Positions 1 to 9,652 of a stretch of 64,000 nucleotides of DNA are shown here, one piece after another (positions within the stretch are counted from its first letter, which is position 1; every line of letters starts with the position of its first letter). Origin of the DNA: Streptomyces sp. LBL (lineage in GTDB: Bacteria; Actinomycetota; Actinomycetes; Streptomycetales; Streptomycetaceae); NCBI RefSeq assembly GCF_029893585.1, contig NZ_JARXYX010000005.1, positions 1 through 64,000 of the forward strand, given 5' to 3'. The notes below the pieces were generated by a model, which saw only the letters and a program-made list of their open reading frames with translations, was not told the origin of the DNA and did not search any database. The translations under genes and the position numbers were made by a program.

Positions 1-1
1 C

Positions 2-145
2 AGCACCGACGGGCGCGACAGCACCGACGGGCGCGACAGCACCGACGGGCGCGACAGCACCGACGGGCGCGACAGCACCGACGGGCGCGACAGCACCGAC
101 GGGCGCGACAGCATCGACGGGCGCGACAGCATCGACGGGCGCGAC
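2..145 (+). repeat. 18-bp tandem repeat, 8 copies in view
   Basis: There are eight head-to-tail 18-bp units; the last two differ by one C-to-T change (Thr to Ile). The array is in frame and codes a hexapeptide repeat. It touches the window start, so the full copy number is unknown. The near-identity of the units suggests recent slippage or unequal recombination. Confidence 0.95.
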
Positions 146-796
146 GACAACCCCTTCGCTCCGCCGCCGGAGGGCACGCCGGACCGCCCCTGGCAACCGC
201 GCCGTCCGGCGGACGGCAAGGGGGCCGACGGCGGACAGCCTCCGCAGGGCGCCGACAGTGGTGGTGGTTCCCCCTGGGGCAGCCAGTGGAGTGACCAGCA
301 GCCCGGCCGCTCCCCCGGCGCTTTCGGCGAACGTCCGGGTGCCCCGAGCAACGGCCCCGAGGGACCGGGGAACTCCGGCCCTGGCTCTGGCATGCGGTGG
401 GACCCGAAGGACCCGGCCCAGCGGCGCGCACGGTTCGCCCTGCTGAGCGGTATGTGGGCCTTCTTCTTCGCCCTCTTCAGCTGGCCGTACGTCGCTCTGC
501 TCCTCGGTGCGCTGGCCATGTACTGGAGTATCAGCGCCCTCCGCGCCAAGCCCCGCACCGCCGACCCGGACACCCCGGCGCCCGTCCAGAACGCCCGCCC
601 CCAGACAACCGCCGCGGTGAGCGGCCTGGTCACCGCGTCCCTGGCCATCGCCCTGGTCGCCGCGGGCTTCACCGCCAAGCTGGTCTACAACGACTACTAC
701 ACCTGCACGAACGACGCCCTGACGAACCAGGCCAAGCAGTCCTGCACGGACCTTCTGCCGAAGGAACTCCGGGGTTTGCTGGGCACCAGCAGCTGA
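2..796 (+). CDS. Membrane protein (DUF4190-like), 5' end outside window
   Basis: This gene is cut at its 5' end by the window edge, so the true start is not visible. The readable part opens with eight copies of a six-residue unit (S-T/I-D-G-R-D). A Pro/Gly/Gln-rich, probably disordered stretch follows, and then a C-terminal domain with two hydrophobic segments: one around [20 protein letters not shown] and one around [19 protein letters not shown] short tail with two cysteines closes the protein. The pattern of a disordered Pro/Gly arm followed by a small two-helix module resembles actinobacterial DUF4190-type membrane proteins. Its function is unknown. It runs convergently to the PerM-like gene, with only 15 bases between the stops. 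Confidence 0.75.
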   Translation, partial: STDGRDSTDGRDSTDGRDSTDGRDSTDGRDSTDGRDSIDGRDSIDGRDDNPFAPPPEGTPDRPWQPRRPADGKGADGGQPPQGADSGGGSPWGSQWSDQQPGRSPGAFGERPGAPSNGPEGPGNSGPGSGMRWDPKDPAQRRARFALLSGMWAFFFALFSWPYVALLLGALAMYWSISALRAKPRTADPDTPAPVQNARPQTTAAVSGLVTASLAIALVAAGFTAKLVYNDYYTCTNDALTNQAKQSCTDLLPKELRGLLGTSS

Positions 797-811
797 CGTC
801 CGCGACCTGCC

Positions 812-2239
812 TCACCCGGCGCCCTGACGCGCCCGTCGGCACCGCCACGCCCGCAATCCCAACGCCGCCGGAACCCCCGCCCCCGCCGTCCACACCAGTG
901 CCGCTCCCCCCGCCTGCCACCACACCGGCCCGAAGTGGGCCAACGCGGACACCCCGAGCGGCCCACCTGCCAACCCGGCCAGCACCGCCACCAGTCCCGC
1001 GCACAGCACAGCGGCCACACCGGCGGTAACAGCAGTCCGTTCGCACGACCACACCCCAACCCCCACCCCGGCCCCGGCACCGCCCCCCGCAGCACTCCGC
1101 CCCGTGAACCACCCCATCACCAGTCCCGCAGCCACCGGCACCAAACCCGCCGCCCAGTTCCACGCCGCCCCCGCCCCCGCATCCGGCACGGCCGCCAGCA
1201 GAGGAAACGGTGGCAACAGCGGCGTCGGCGCCGAGGACAGCGGGGTCACCGCATGGCCGACGCCGAGCGTGAAGCCCGGGCCCAGCCCGTACGCCGCCGC
1301 CCACACCGTCGCGTTCGGCACCAGCGCCAGACACAGCAGCAGCACCGCGAACCGACCCGACCATCCCTCCGTCAGCTGGAGGAACGCGCCCCGCGCCGCC
1401 CCTCCGTGCCACACCAGCGAGGCCGCCAGCAACAACGCCCCGCCCCCGACCAGCACCGCCACCCCGGCCCCGGCCGCCCGCCCGGCGACACCGAGCCCTT
1501 CCCGCACGTCCGGCCCGGGGACGAGCCGTCGTACCCCCGCCGGCAACAGGACCAGCACGCTGTCCACCGCCACGCGCGGACGGCCGTACGCCCTCCACAC
1601 CCCCGTCCCGGCCGCCCCCGCCAGCGTCACCGGAGAGCACACCGCCGTCCACCCCCACGCGGGGCGCAGTGCGCCGCCCGAGGCGTACAGCGCGGCGACC
1701 GCCGCGACGGCGAGGTAGCCGAGGACGACCCCCGTCCAAGCCGTCCAGGCCGTCCGCGCCGCAATCGGCGGCGGCGACCCGTCGGCTCCCCCGGCTCCCC
1801 TGGCTCCCCCGATTCCCCACCCCCCGCTTCCCCCCCAGGTCCCCCAGACCCCCCAGGCCCCTCCGGCCTCTCCGCCCGCGTCCACCGCGTCCCGCGCCGC
1901 CCGGCGCACCAGCCAGATCGGCGGCGCGAGCAGCAGGAACGGGGTGACGCCCATGGGCGCGGGGACGCCGGAGAGCGTGTCGGTGCGGACCAGGTCCGTG
2001 CCGTGCGCCAGCAGCCACAGCGACGCGGCGACATGCAGCGCGCCGTCAGGCCCGCTGTCGGGATACGGCGAACTGATCCACAGCACCATCACGAGCACGG
2101 CGAACGAGCCCAGCCCCAGCCCCGCGGCGAAGGCGCCGCCCAGGAGGCCGGGGGCCAGCCCGGGCGATCGGTCGCGGACCCGGGTGAGCAGGGACGACAA
2201 CAGCGGGCGGCGAGCGGTCATCTGGATCACGACCGCCAT
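812..2239 (-). CDS. PerM-like integral membrane protein (DUF6350)
   Basis: The product is a polytopic membrane protein of about 475 residues with many hydrophobic helices and very high Ala/Gly/Val content. The motif [16 protein letters not shown] after the first helix and the segment with [15 protein letters not shown] are, to my knowledge, hallmarks of the DUF6350 family, often named cell division protein PerM in actinobacteria. Mycobacterial PerM stabilises the divisome under stress; that role is inferred from the family only. A Gly/Ser-rich low-complexity loop sits between the early helices. The start is uncertain: ATG 2239 has a GGGAG too close to it, and ATG 2221 (MTARRPLL) is an equally good choice. 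Confidence 0.75.
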   Translation of the reverse strand: MAVVIQMTARRPLLSSLLTRVRDRSPGLAPGLLGGAFAAGLGLGSFAVLVMVLWISSPYPDSGPDGALHVAASLWLLAHGTDLVRTDTLSGVPAPMGVTPFLLLAPPIWLVRRAARDAVDAGGEAGGAWGVWGTWGGSGGWGIGGARGAGGADGSPPPIAARTAWTAWTGVVLGYLAVAAVAALYASGGALRPAWGWTAVCSPVTLAGAAGTGVWRAYGRPRVAVDSVLVLLPAGVRRLVPGPDVREGLGVAGRAAGAGVAVLVGGGALLLAASLVWHGGAARGAFLQLTEGWSGRFAVLLLCLALVPNATVWAAAYGLGPGFTLGVGHAVTPLSSAPTPLLPPFPLLAAVPDAGAGAAWNWAAGLVPVAAGLVMGWFTGRSAAGGGAGAGVGVGVWSCERTAVTAGVAAVLCAGLVAVLAGLAGGPLGVSALAHFGPVWWQAGGAALVWTAGAGVPAALGLRAWRCRRARQGAG

Positions 2240-2335
2240 GCTCCCAACGACACGCGCTTTCTCGCCGTAACAGGCCAACCGCCGATGTGTCGCTCAATAT
2301 ACGTTTATGTACTTTTTCGTGCGAAGGAGTGCCGG

Positions 2336-3208
2336 GTGACGCAGATCCCTGCCACTTCGCTTCCCCCGCACAAGGAGCGCCGACGCCCGCGCGATGCCGC
2401 GCCTCCCGCCCCCCTGACCCCCGCTCAGGCCTTCGACGCACTGTACGCGTTCTGCGCGCCCGCTCTCGTCCGGCAGGCCTATCTGCTCACCGGGCGCCGC
2501 GAGCTGGCGCGCGAGTCGGTGGAGCGGGCCTTCCAACTGGCCTGGCAGCGCTGGCCGGAGGTGGCCCGCGACCGGGACCCGGCAAGCTGGGTGCGGGCGA
2601 CGGTGTACGAGTACGCGCTCTCCCCCTGGCACCGCTTCCGCCCCTGCCACCGGCACCCCGAGCCGCCCCCGGCCGACACCTCCGCCCGCGCGCTGCTCGA
2701 CGTACTCCTCGATCTCCCGTCCCCCTACCGCCGCGCCCTCGTCCTCTACGACGGTGTCGGCCTCGATCTGCCGGAGACGGCGGCGGAGACGGAGGCGAGC
2801 ACTCCGGCGACGGCGAACCGGCTGCTGCACGCGCGCACGGCGATCGCGGCACGGCTGCCGGAGCTTGCGGACCCGGAGGAGTTGCACTGGCGGCTGGCGG
2901 CACTGGCGTCCACGGAACGGCTGCGCGCCCCGAAGCCGCCGACCGTGCGGACGGAAAGTGAACGGCGGGCCCGCTTCTGGACCCGGGCCGCCATCGCCTT
3001 CACGGTCGCCCTGGTCGGCACGACGGCACTGACCCTGCGGACGGCCCCCACGCACTACGAACCACCGGTCGCCCCGGGCGAGACGGTGCAGGGCGTGCCA
3101 CCGAGGACGGCGCCGGGACCCTTGTCGGAGGGAGAGCTGGAACTTCGCAAGCAGATGCGGGAGAAAGCGGTGAGCGGTCCCGCGAAGCTGATGCCGGTGC
3201 CGCGCTGA
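2336..3208 (+). CDS. ECF sigma-like protein with C-terminal membrane anchor
   Basis: The product has 290 residues. Residues about 27-110 (AFDALYAFCAPALVRQAYLLTG to WVRATVYEYAL) resemble sigma-70 region 2. A second helical part (LLDLPSPYRRALVLYDGVGLDLPETAAE) resembles region 4 of SigE-type factors. A transmembrane segment follows (FWTRAAIAFTVALVGTTALTL), and then an extracytoplasmic tail. Region 4 is degenerate, so it may no longer act as a true sigma factor. The GTG start is chosen because GAAGGAG lies six bases upstream; the frame is open further upstream only because of high GC. It is transcribed divergently from the PerM-like gene and runs convergently toward sucD. Confidence 0.7.
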   Translation: MTQIPATSLPPHKERRRPRDAAPPAPLTPAQAFDALYAFCAPALVRQAYLLTGRRELARESVERAFQLAWQRWPEVARDRDPASWVRATVYEYALSPWHRFRPCHRHPEPPPADTSARALLDVLLDLPSPYRRALVLYDGVGLDLPETAAETEASTPATANRLLHARTAIAARLPELADPEELHWRLAALASTERLRAPKPPTVRTESERRARFWTRAAIAFTVALVGTTALTLRTAPTHYEPPVAPGETVQGVPPRTAPGPLSEGELELRKQMREKAVSGPAKLMPVPR

Positions 3209-3343
3209 TACCGGTGCCGGTGCCGGTGCCGATGCCGATGCCGATGCCAGGCGCCGATGTCGGCGCCGGTGCCGCGCTGATATCGGTGCCGCGTCGGCCA
3301 CCGGCCCGGCGCGACGACCGGGCGACGGCGCCTTCAGCAACGC

Positions 3344-3381
3344 CGGTGGGCCCGCCCCCCGTGAGGGGAACGGGCCCACCG
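3344..3381. terminator. Bidirectional hairpin terminator
   Basis: An 11-bp perfect stem (CGGTGGGCCCG with its complement) encloses a 16-base loop between the converging sigma-like gene and sucD. Just before it, 3211-3248 is a run of 6-bp GCCGGT/GCCGAT repeats. Confidence 0.75.
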
Positions 3382-3417
3382 ACTGTCGGCTGACCACGTC
3401 AGCCGACCAGACTGTGC

Positions 3418-4302
3418 TCAGCTGCCGAGGATGGCGCGCGCCAGCTTCGCCGTCTCCGTCGGCGTCTTGCCGACCTTGACGCCGGCGGCCTCGAGGGCCT
3501 CCTTCTTCGCGGCCGCCGTGCCGGAGGAGCCGGAGACGATGGCGCCGGCGTGGCCCATGGTCTTGCCCTCGGGCGCGGTGAAGCCCGCGACGTAGCCGAC
3601 GACCGGCTTGGTCACGTTCTTCTGGATGTAGGCCGCGGCCCGCTCCTCGGCGTCGCCACCGATCTCGCCGATCATCACGATCAGGTCGGTGTCGGGGTCG
3701 GCCTCGAACGCGGCGAGCGCGTCGATGTGGGTGGTGCCGATGACCGGGTCACCGCCGATGCCGACGGCCGACGAGAAGCCGATGTCCCGCAGCTCGTACA
3801 TCATCTGGTACGTCAGCGTGCCGGACTTCGAGACCAGACCGATGCGGCCCGGCTTGGTGATGTCGCCCGGGATGATGCCGGCGTTCGACTGGCCCGGGGT
3901 GATGAGACCGGGGCAGTTCGGGCCGATGATCCGGGTCTTGTTGCCCTGGGACACGGCGTACGCGTAGAACGCGGCCGAGTCGTGGACCGCGATGCCCTCG
4001 GTGATGACGACCGCGAGCGGGATCTCCGCGTCGATCGCCTCGACGACGGCCGACTTGGCGAAGGCCGGCGGCACGAAGAGGACGGACACGTTGGCGCCCG
4101 TCTTCTCGATCGCCTCGGCGACCGTGCCGAAGACCGGGATCTCGTTGCCGTCGATGTCGACGGACGTGCCCGCCTTGCGCGGGTTCACGCCACCGACGAT
4201 GTTCGTGCCGTCCGCCAGCATGAGCTTGGTGTGCTTCATGCCCGTGGCACCGGTCATGCCCTGGACGATGACCTTGGAGTCCTTGTTGAGGAAGATAGCC
4301 AT
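3418..4302 (-). CDS. sucD: Succinyl-CoA ligase [ADP-forming] alpha subunit
   Basis: This is the alpha subunit of the TCA-cycle enzyme that converts succinyl-CoA plus ADP (or GDP) and phosphate to succinate, CoA and NTP, acting as a heteromer with SucC. Its 294 residues match the family's normal length. Seen: an N-terminal Rossmann CoA-binding domain ([14 protein letters not shown]), the GPNCPGLI segment, and the phosphohistidine motif [10 protein letters not shown] with the catalytic His near residue 251. It lies 21 bases downstream of sucC on the same strand, so the two are almost certainly co-transcribed. A strong hairpin follows the stop. Confidence 0.97.
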   Translation of the reverse strand: MAIFLNKDSKVIVQGMTGATGMKHTKLMLADGTNIVGGVNPRKAGTSVDIDGNEIPVFGTVAEAIEKTGANVSVLFVPPAFAKSAVVEAIDAEIPLAVVITEGIAVHDSAAFYAYAVSQGNKTRIIGPNCPGLITPGQSNAGIIPGDITKPGRIGLVSKSGTLTYQMMYELRDIGFSSAVGIGGDPVIGTTHIDALAAFEADPDTDLIVMIGEIGGDAEERAAAYIQKNVTKPVVGYVAGFTAPEGKTMGHAGAIVSGSSGTAAAKKEALEAAGVKVGKTPTETAKLARAILGS

Positions 4303-4323
4303 GGCTGTGTCTGTCCCTCTTCC

Positions 4324-5502
4324 TTACTTCGCAGCCGCGAGCTCGGCGGCCTTGTCGGCCGCGCCGTCCATGGTGTCCACTCGCTGCACCAGCGGGTGGT
4401 TGGCGTCGGAGAGGATCTTGCGACCCAGCTCGGCGTTGTTGCCGTCCAGTCGGACGACCAGCGGCTTGGTGACTTCCTCACCCTTGGACTTGAGAAGCTC
4501 CAGGGCCTGGACGATGCCGTTGGCGACCTCGTCGCAGGCGGTGATGCCGCCGAAGACGTTGACGAACACGGACTTGACGTCCGGGTCGCCGAGGATGATC
4601 TCCAGGCCGTTCGCCATGACCTGCGCGGAGGCGCCGCCGCCGATGTCGAGGAAGTTGGCGGGCTTGACGCCACCGTGCGCCTCACCGGCGTACGCGACGA
4701 CGTCCAGGGTGCTCATGACGAGACCCGCGCCGTTGCCGATGATGCCGACCTCGCCGTCGAGCTTGACGTAGTTGAGGTTCTTCTCCTTGGCGGCGGCCTC
4801 GAGCGGGTTGGCCGCGTCCTTGTCCTGGAGGGCCTCGTGCTCCGGCTGACGGAACTCGGCGTTCTCGTCGAGGGAGACCTTGCCGTCGAGGGCGATGACG
4901 TCACCGGAGGCGACCTTGGCCAGCGGGTTGACCTCGACGAGGAGCGCGTCCTCGGCGATGAAGGTCTTCCACAGGGTGACCAGTACGTTCACGATCTTGT
5001 CGGCGACCTCGGCCGGGAACTTCGCGGCCGCCACGATCTCGCGGGCCTTCTCGGGGGTCACACCCTCGTTGGCGTCGATCGGCGTCTTGGCGACGGCCTC
5101 CGGACGGTTGGCCGCCACCTCCTCGATCTCCATGCCGCCCTCCACGGACGCGATGGAGAGGAAGGTGCGGTTGGCACGGTCAAGGAGGTAGGAGACGTAG
5201 TACTCCTCCAGGATCTCCGGGGCCGTCTCGGCGATCATCACCTTGTGGACCGTATGGCCCTTGATGTCCATGCCGAGGATGTCCGTCGCGCGGGCGACGG
5301 CCTCGTCCGGGGTGGCGGCGAGCTTCACGCCACCGGCCTTGCCACGACCGCCGACCTTCACCTGGGCCTTGACGACGGACTTGCCACCGAGACGCTCAGT
5401 GGCTGCGCGGGCCGCCTCAGGCGTGTCGATGACTTCACCGGCCAGCACCGGTACATCGTGCTTGGCGAAGAGGTCCCTCGCCTGGTACTCGAACAGGTCC
5501 AC
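4324..5502 (-). CDS. sucC: Succinyl-CoA ligase [ADP-forming] beta subunit
   Basis: This is the beta subunit of succinyl-CoA ligase, carrying the ATP-grasp nucleotide-binding domain (residues about 1-240) and a C-terminal ligase domain. Seen: the opening [12 protein letters not shown], the [18 protein letters not shown] stretch, and the glycine-rich [15 protein letters not shown] and [16 protein letters not shown] motifs that form the subunit interface and CoA site. Its 392 residues are typical for the family. The start is GTG at 5502 with GGAAG a few bases upstream. It is the first gene of the sucCD operon, and its promoter must lie in the intergenic DNA above 5502. Confidence 0.97.
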   Translation of the reverse strand: MDLFEYQARDLFAKHDVPVLAGEVIDTPEAARAATERLGGKSVVKAQVKVGGRGKAGGVKLAATPDEAVARATDILGMDIKGHTVHKVMIAETAPEILEEYYVSYLLDRANRTFLSIASVEGGMEIEEVAANRPEAVAKTPIDANEGVTPEKAREIVAAAKFPAEVADKIVNVLVTLWKTFIAEDALLVEVNPLAKVASGDVIALDGKVSLDENAEFRQPEHEALQDKDAANPLEAAAKEKNLNYVKLDGEVGIIGNGAGLVMSTLDVVAYAGEAHGGVKPANFLDIGGGASAQVMANGLEIILGDPDVKSVFVNVFGGITACDEVANGIVQALELLKSKGEEVTKPLVVRLDGNNAELGRKILSDANHPLVQRVDTMDGAADKAAELAAAK

Positions 5503-5738
5503 GCGCTTCCGTCCCTATCAGTGATCTCGCGGTTCGTTGTCTGCGTGGGCGTGCCGCGAGGGCAACGTGACGTCAACCGTCTGTCAGTCACAAGGGAGGC
5601 GCACACGGTGTCCGAGCGCGCGGCATGTCCGTCTCGCAGGTTATCGCTGCTTGCGGGGGCCCTCTAAATCGCGGGTCACACCTGAGCGGTGATACCTGTC
5701 ACATGATGCCGGGATCACTGGCACGGGGTGCCGCAGAG
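5503..5738. other. Intergenic region upstream of sucC
   Basis: About 235 bases without a convincing gene, expected to contain the sucCD promoter on the minus strand. I find no clear -35/-10 pair. The small ORFs here have random composition. Confidence 0.5.
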
Positions 5739-5800
5739 AAGGGACCTCACCGGGTTGGGGTTGACCCGGTGAGGTCCCTTGAACAGCCCCCTCAGGGGGC
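5739..5800. terminator. Strong 17-bp hairpin terminator plus a second small hairpin
   Basis: Positions 5739-5755 and 5764-5780 form a perfect 17-bp stem (arm AAGGGACCTCACCGGGT) with an 8-base loop. A 6-bp GC stem with a 3-base loop follows at 5786-5800. The pair lies downstream of the secreted-protein gene that ends at 5995 and upstream of sucC, so it probably ends the former and insulates the latter. Confidence 0.85.
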
Positions 5801-5994
5801 GCAGGACGGCTGGCCCCCAAGCCTATGGGGACCTTCCGCCTCAGCCGTGAGGTTTCGGCCGGACAGACCGACGGTTTTCGGCCGTCCGGAGCCTGCCGCC
5901 TCACGGAGTCGTTGGGATGGGCGGACTCAGCGACTCGGCGCCTCAGCGGACCGAGCGCCTCACCGCCTCAACAGACTGCGCGGACTGAGCTGAC

Positions 5995-8148
5995 TCAGAC
6001 GCGGTACGGGCTGCCGTGGTGCGGGTTCTGTGCGTACTGCGTGCTCTGTACGTCCTGCACGTAGCCCTGGGTGAACTGCGTGCCCTGCACGTCCTGCGCG
6101 TCCTGCACGTCCTGCGCGTAGCCCGAGGTGAGCGAGTCGACGTACGCCGGAGTGATCGAGTCGGCGACGCCCTCGACGCCGGTGACGGCGTGGCCGGCGA
6201 GCGGGCCGGCCGTGTCCCGGACGGTCCCGGTCAGGTCCCCGGCGAAGGGCACGGCCTGGCCGACGACCCCGTGCGCGAACGGGCCGACCTCGCCGACGAC
6301 GCCGTACGCGAAGGGCGTGACGTCACCGGTGACGCCGTACGCCAGCGTCGTGGCGCTGTCGACGACGGGCCGGACCGTCGCCCGGACCGTCGCCCCGACG
6401 GTCCGGGCGACCGTGTCGACCACGGGCTGGACAGCGGCGGTGACTCCGTGCGCGAACGCGGGCACCTGGCCCGACACGCCGTACGCCAGATCGGTCGCGT
6501 GCCCGGCCGCGCCGTACGCGAGCGGCGGCACCTGGCCGACGACGCCTCCGGCGAAGGGCCCGACCTCCTGGGTGACGCCGTACGCCGGCCCGCTCGCGTC
6601 CGCGACAGCCTGCCCGGCCACCGGGACCACGCCGTGCACGACCGTGTTCGCGACGGGCGGCAGGACGGCGTCCGTGGTGTCGTCGGCGACCTGGCCGACC
6701 AGACCGGTGGCGTACGGCGGGACGTCCGTGACGACGCCGCCCACGACCGGCTGGACGCCCGCGACCGTGGCGGAGGCGTACGCGGGTACGTCCGCGACGA
6801 CGCCGTGCGTGGCCTGCCGCACCTGGGCGACCGCACCGCCGGGGACCGGCCGCACCCCCTGCACGACACCGCCCGCGACGGGCCGGACGTCGGCGACGAC
6901 CCCGGACGCCAGCGCGGTGGCCGCGCCGACGGTGTGGCCCGCGGTCTGCTCGACCCCGGTGACGGCACCGCCCGCGACGGGCGTCACCACGTTCACCGTG
7001 CCGGTGGCGACCGGTGTCACCCCGTTCACCGTGTGGCCGACGACCGGGCCGACACCGGCGACGGCCTGCCCGGCGGCCGGCACCACGCCCGCCACTCCCC
7101 GACCGGCGACCGGCAGGACTCCGTCCACGGCGCTGGTCACCACGGGCGGCACGACCGCGGCCGACGTCTCGTCGACGACCGCGAAGACTGTGCCGGGAAC
7201 GCTTGAGACCGTGCCGACGACCTGCTGCTTCACGCCGCCGACCGTGCCCGTGACATGGCTCGGGACAGCGGAGACGCCGGCCTCGGCAGCGCCCACCACG
7301 GTGCCCGCCGTGCCGTGGACGGTGGTGAGCGTGTCGACGGCCCGGCCCTCGACGCCGGTGACAGTGGTCTGCGCGGCCGCGGTCGCACCCGCCGCGGTGC
7401 GACCCGCGCCCGCGACCGCGTGCCGCGCCTTCGTCCGTACGACACCGTCGACGCCCTGCGCCTGGGAACGGGCCGCCGACTGCGCGCCCTGCAGCTTCGT
7501 CTGGGCGGCGGCCAGTGCCTGCTCCACTTCGGGCGCGAAGGCGGCGAGGGGGCCGAAGAGGTAGTCGATGCCGTGCTGGGAGGTGGTGTCCGCGCCGGAG
7601 ACGGTTGCCTTGGCGGCGGAGACGGTCTCGTCCGTGGTGGCGCCGGTGACGGTGGCGCCGGTGACGGACCCTCCTGTGACGCCGGCGCCTGCGACGGTCG
7701 CGGTGGCGGTGGCGGTGGCGGTCTTGGCCTGCGCGGCGCGGGCCGCCTTGGCGCCCTGGATCGCGGCGGCACCCCTCACCTTGGACGCGTTCGGGACGGT
7801 GACCTTCGCGTCGACGTAGCGGCGGGCCTGGTCGGCGGCGCCTGCGGGCGTCGTCCTCCTGGCGGTGTCGGTGACCGTGCCGCCGGTGACACCGGTGACG
7901 GTGTCCTGTACGTCGGAGACGACACCGTCGAGCGTGCCCGCGACGGTACCGGTGACACCGCTGAGGGTTGCGGTGACCGTGTCGTTGGTTGCGTCGATGG
8001 GTGCGTCGGTGATCGCGTCTGTGGTCGCGTCCGGTGCCGATACGGGAGCCGCGGGCAGTTCGTCCGCGCTGGCGGCGGCGGAGCCGAGCGCCCACGCGCC
8101 GGTGACTCCGGCGGCTATCACGATGGAACGGCGGATGTTCGTGTTCAT
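5995..8148 (-). CDS. Large secreted repeat protein (Val/Gly/Thr/Pro-rich)
   Basis: The product is a 717-residue exported protein of unknown function. It begins with a clear signal peptide (MNTNIRRSIVIAAGVTGAWA...ASA, cleavage before DELP). The mature protein is almost entirely degenerate repeats of about 14-18 residues built on V-x-G-V-x-P-V-x-G and later Y-G-V-x-G-x-V-x-P-F-A. Short coiled-coil-prone stretches rich in Ala/Gln lie around residues 130-260, and there are no recognisable catalytic motifs. The Asp/Gln-rich C-terminus repeats DVQ/AQ units. Low complexity and regular Val/Pro spacing suggest an extended surface or matrix protein. It may be paired with the next secreted low-complexity gene, same strand, 177 bases upstream. 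Confidence 0.8.
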   Translation of the reverse strand: MNTNIRRSIVIAAGVTGAWALGSAAASADELPAAPVSAPDATTDAITDAPIDATNDTVTATLSGVTGTVAGTLDGVVSDVQDTVTGVTGGTVTDTARRTTPAGAADQARRYVDAKVTVPNASKVRGAAAIQGAKAARAAQAKTATATATATVAGAGVTGGSVTGATVTGATTDETVSAAKATVSGADTTSQHGIDYLFGPLAAFAPEVEQALAAAQTKLQGAQSAARSQAQGVDGVVRTKARHAVAGAGRTAAGATAAAQTTVTGVEGRAVDTLTTVHGTAGTVVGAAEAGVSAVPSHVTGTVGGVKQQVVGTVSSVPGTVFAVVDETSAAVVPPVVTSAVDGVLPVAGRGVAGVVPAAGQAVAGVGPVVGHTVNGVTPVATGTVNVVTPVAGGAVTGVEQTAGHTVGAATALASGVVADVRPVAGGVVQGVRPVPGGAVAQVRQATHGVVADVPAYASATVAGVQPVVGGVVTDVPPYATGLVGQVADDTTDAVLPPVANTVVHGVVPVAGQAVADASGPAYGVTQEVGPFAGGVVGQVPPLAYGAAGHATDLAYGVSGQVPAFAHGVTAAVQPVVDTVARTVGATVRATVRPVVDSATTLAYGVTGDVTPFAYGVVGEVGPFAHGVVGQAVPFAGDLTGTVRDTAGPLAGHAVTGVEGVADSITPAYVDSLTSGYAQDVQDAQDVQGTQFTQGYVQDVQSTQYAQNPHHGSPYRV

Positions 8149-8325
8149 GGCGTGCGTCAGATCCTTAGATCCTCAGGAGTCCGGCGCTCCTCGACGGGAG
8201 CTGCGGGACTGGGAAGGCTGGGGACAATTCCGAGGGCTTCCGTCCGGAGATCGCAGGAGGATCCGGACGGGCGGGCAGACCTGTTTCCGCCCCCGCGCGG
8301 CAGGTCTACGGGGGAAAGGTCCTGC

Positions 8326-9510
8326 CTAGGCGGGAGAAACGGGAATGTCCCGGTGCCTGTCCCTGGTGCCGTCCGCGTCGACGCCCGCGGCGGCGCCGGG
8401 TACGAGGCTCAGCGGCGCCCGGTGGTCGAAGGTGACGGCGTGCGCGTTGCCGCCGTGCCGTGACGAGCCGGTGTCCAGACCCGACTTGCCGCCCAGCGCA
8501 CCGCCCGGGCCCTGGGTGGGCGCCTGACGCACGGGGGCGAATACGGAACGGCCGACCCGGTGCGCGGACAGATGCGCCACAGCCTGGGTCACGGTGGTGC
8601 CGGCAACGTATGGGGGGCCGTAGGCGAGGGGCATCGCCGTGTCGGAACGTCCCTCCGACCTCTGCCCGCCCCTCGCATCCATCGCCGAAGAGGTCGTCGG
8701 TGCCGTCGCTGTCGACGGCAAGCCCGGCTGGGGAGCGGGCGTGACGTGGATCGGCAGCGTGTGCACGGGGAGCGTCGGCAGGCCGGGGAGTTCCGGAAGA
8801 CCCGGCAGGGCCGGCACCGTCGGCTCGGACGGCACGGTCGGGAACCCCTGCAGCTGCGGCAGGCTCGGTATGCCCGGCAGACCCGGCAGTCCCGGTGCAG
8901 GCGAGTCGGGCACGCCGACGGGCCGCGCAGGAAGCTGCGCCGTCACGTCGGCCGGCCCCGCCGACACCGAGTTCACAAGGTCACCGACCGGACGGCTGCC
9001 AGACCCGGCACCCGGCTCAGGAGCCGTGGGCTCAGAAGCAGTGGACTCAGAAGCAGTCGGCTCGAGACCAGTCAGCTCGAGACCAGTCAGCTCGGCCGGC
9101 ACCGCCTCTGCCCGCGCCCCCGCCCCCGCCCCCGCTGTCACCACCGCCGGGATGTGCGCCACCCCGGCAACGGCACCGCTCGTCACCGACCGAACGTTTC
9201 CGGCCGAAGCCGACGGCATCTCACCGGCCGAGCCCGACGACCCGCCGACGGCCGAAGCCGAGCCCATCCCGTCCGCCGCCTGGGCCTGCTCCCCGCAGAG
9301 GAACCCGAGTGCGAACAATCCGCCCAACAGCAGCGCCACTTGCAGCGCACGCCGCCCGGCCGCCCTACGCGTCACGCGCAGAGCAGCACCGGAAAGGACG
9401 GCAGACAAGATCAAGTCGGGGAAGTTCCCTCCATGCGACGGAGCATGACACGCCGTACGACTCGGTACGCGGCGAAACAAGCGGTACGAAACAAGCGGAG
9501 CGTTTCGCAC
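8326..9510 (-). CDS. Secreted or membrane-anchored low-complexity protein
   Basis: The ORF has 394 codons. It contains a hydrophobic export signal (RALQVALLLGGLFALGFLC, then GEQAQA before ADG) followed by Ser/Ala-rich and Leu-Pro-Gly-rich low complexity. Repeated LTGLELTGLEPTASES units and PGLPELPGLPTLP units stand out. No known domain is visible. The listed start is the longest one (GTG 9510), which places 45 residues before the signal sequence. A start at TTG 9414 (GGAGGG 12 bases upstream) or GTG 9375 would give a normal signal peptide and is more likely biologically. The gene precedes the large repeat protein on the same strand, and the two may be co-expressed cell-surface proteins. Confidence 0.7.
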   Translation of the reverse strand: MRNAPLVSYRLFRRVPSRTACHAPSHGGNFPDLILSAVLSGAALRVTRRAAGRRALQVALLLGGLFALGFLCGEQAQAADGMGSASAVGGSSGSAGEMPSASAGNVRSVTSGAVAGVAHIPAVVTAGAGAGARAEAVPAELTGLELTGLEPTASESTASEPTAPEPGAGSGSRPVGDLVNSVSAGPADVTAQLPARPVGVPDSPAPGLPGLPGIPSLPQLQGFPTVPSEPTVPALPGLPELPGLPTLPVHTLPIHVTPAPQPGLPSTATAPTTSSAMDARGGQRSEGRSDTAMPLAYGPPYVAGTTVTQAVAHLSAHRVGRSVFAPVRQAPTQGPGGALGGKSGLDTGSSRHGGNAHAVTFDHRAPLSLVPGAAAGVDADGTRDRHRDIPVSPA

Positions 9511-9652
9511 CGCTGATGGTCGTCGATCCTCGCACGGGACTCCCGAGGTTGCGCAAGCCCCCCGCTACCGATGAGTAGTCATGTCCCGTTTTGCTGGGCC
9601 AAGTCATGTCAATTGGTCGACAAATCGCCCCGCTCCCGGTGCCGTTACAGGG

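Noticed and set aside
2..145. CRISPR-like array at the window start
   Set aside because: Units are contiguous without spacers and keep a reading frame; it is a coding tandem repeat.
935..2335. Long plus-strand open frame over the PerM-like gene
   Set aside because: It has Arg/Pro/His-rich nonsense composition caused by high GC. The real gene in this frame starts at GTG 2336 with a good ribosome site.
3550..5667. 705-codon open frame opposite sucC-sucD
   Set aside because: Antisense shadow of sucCD with Asp/Leu/Val-rich random composition and no ribosome site.
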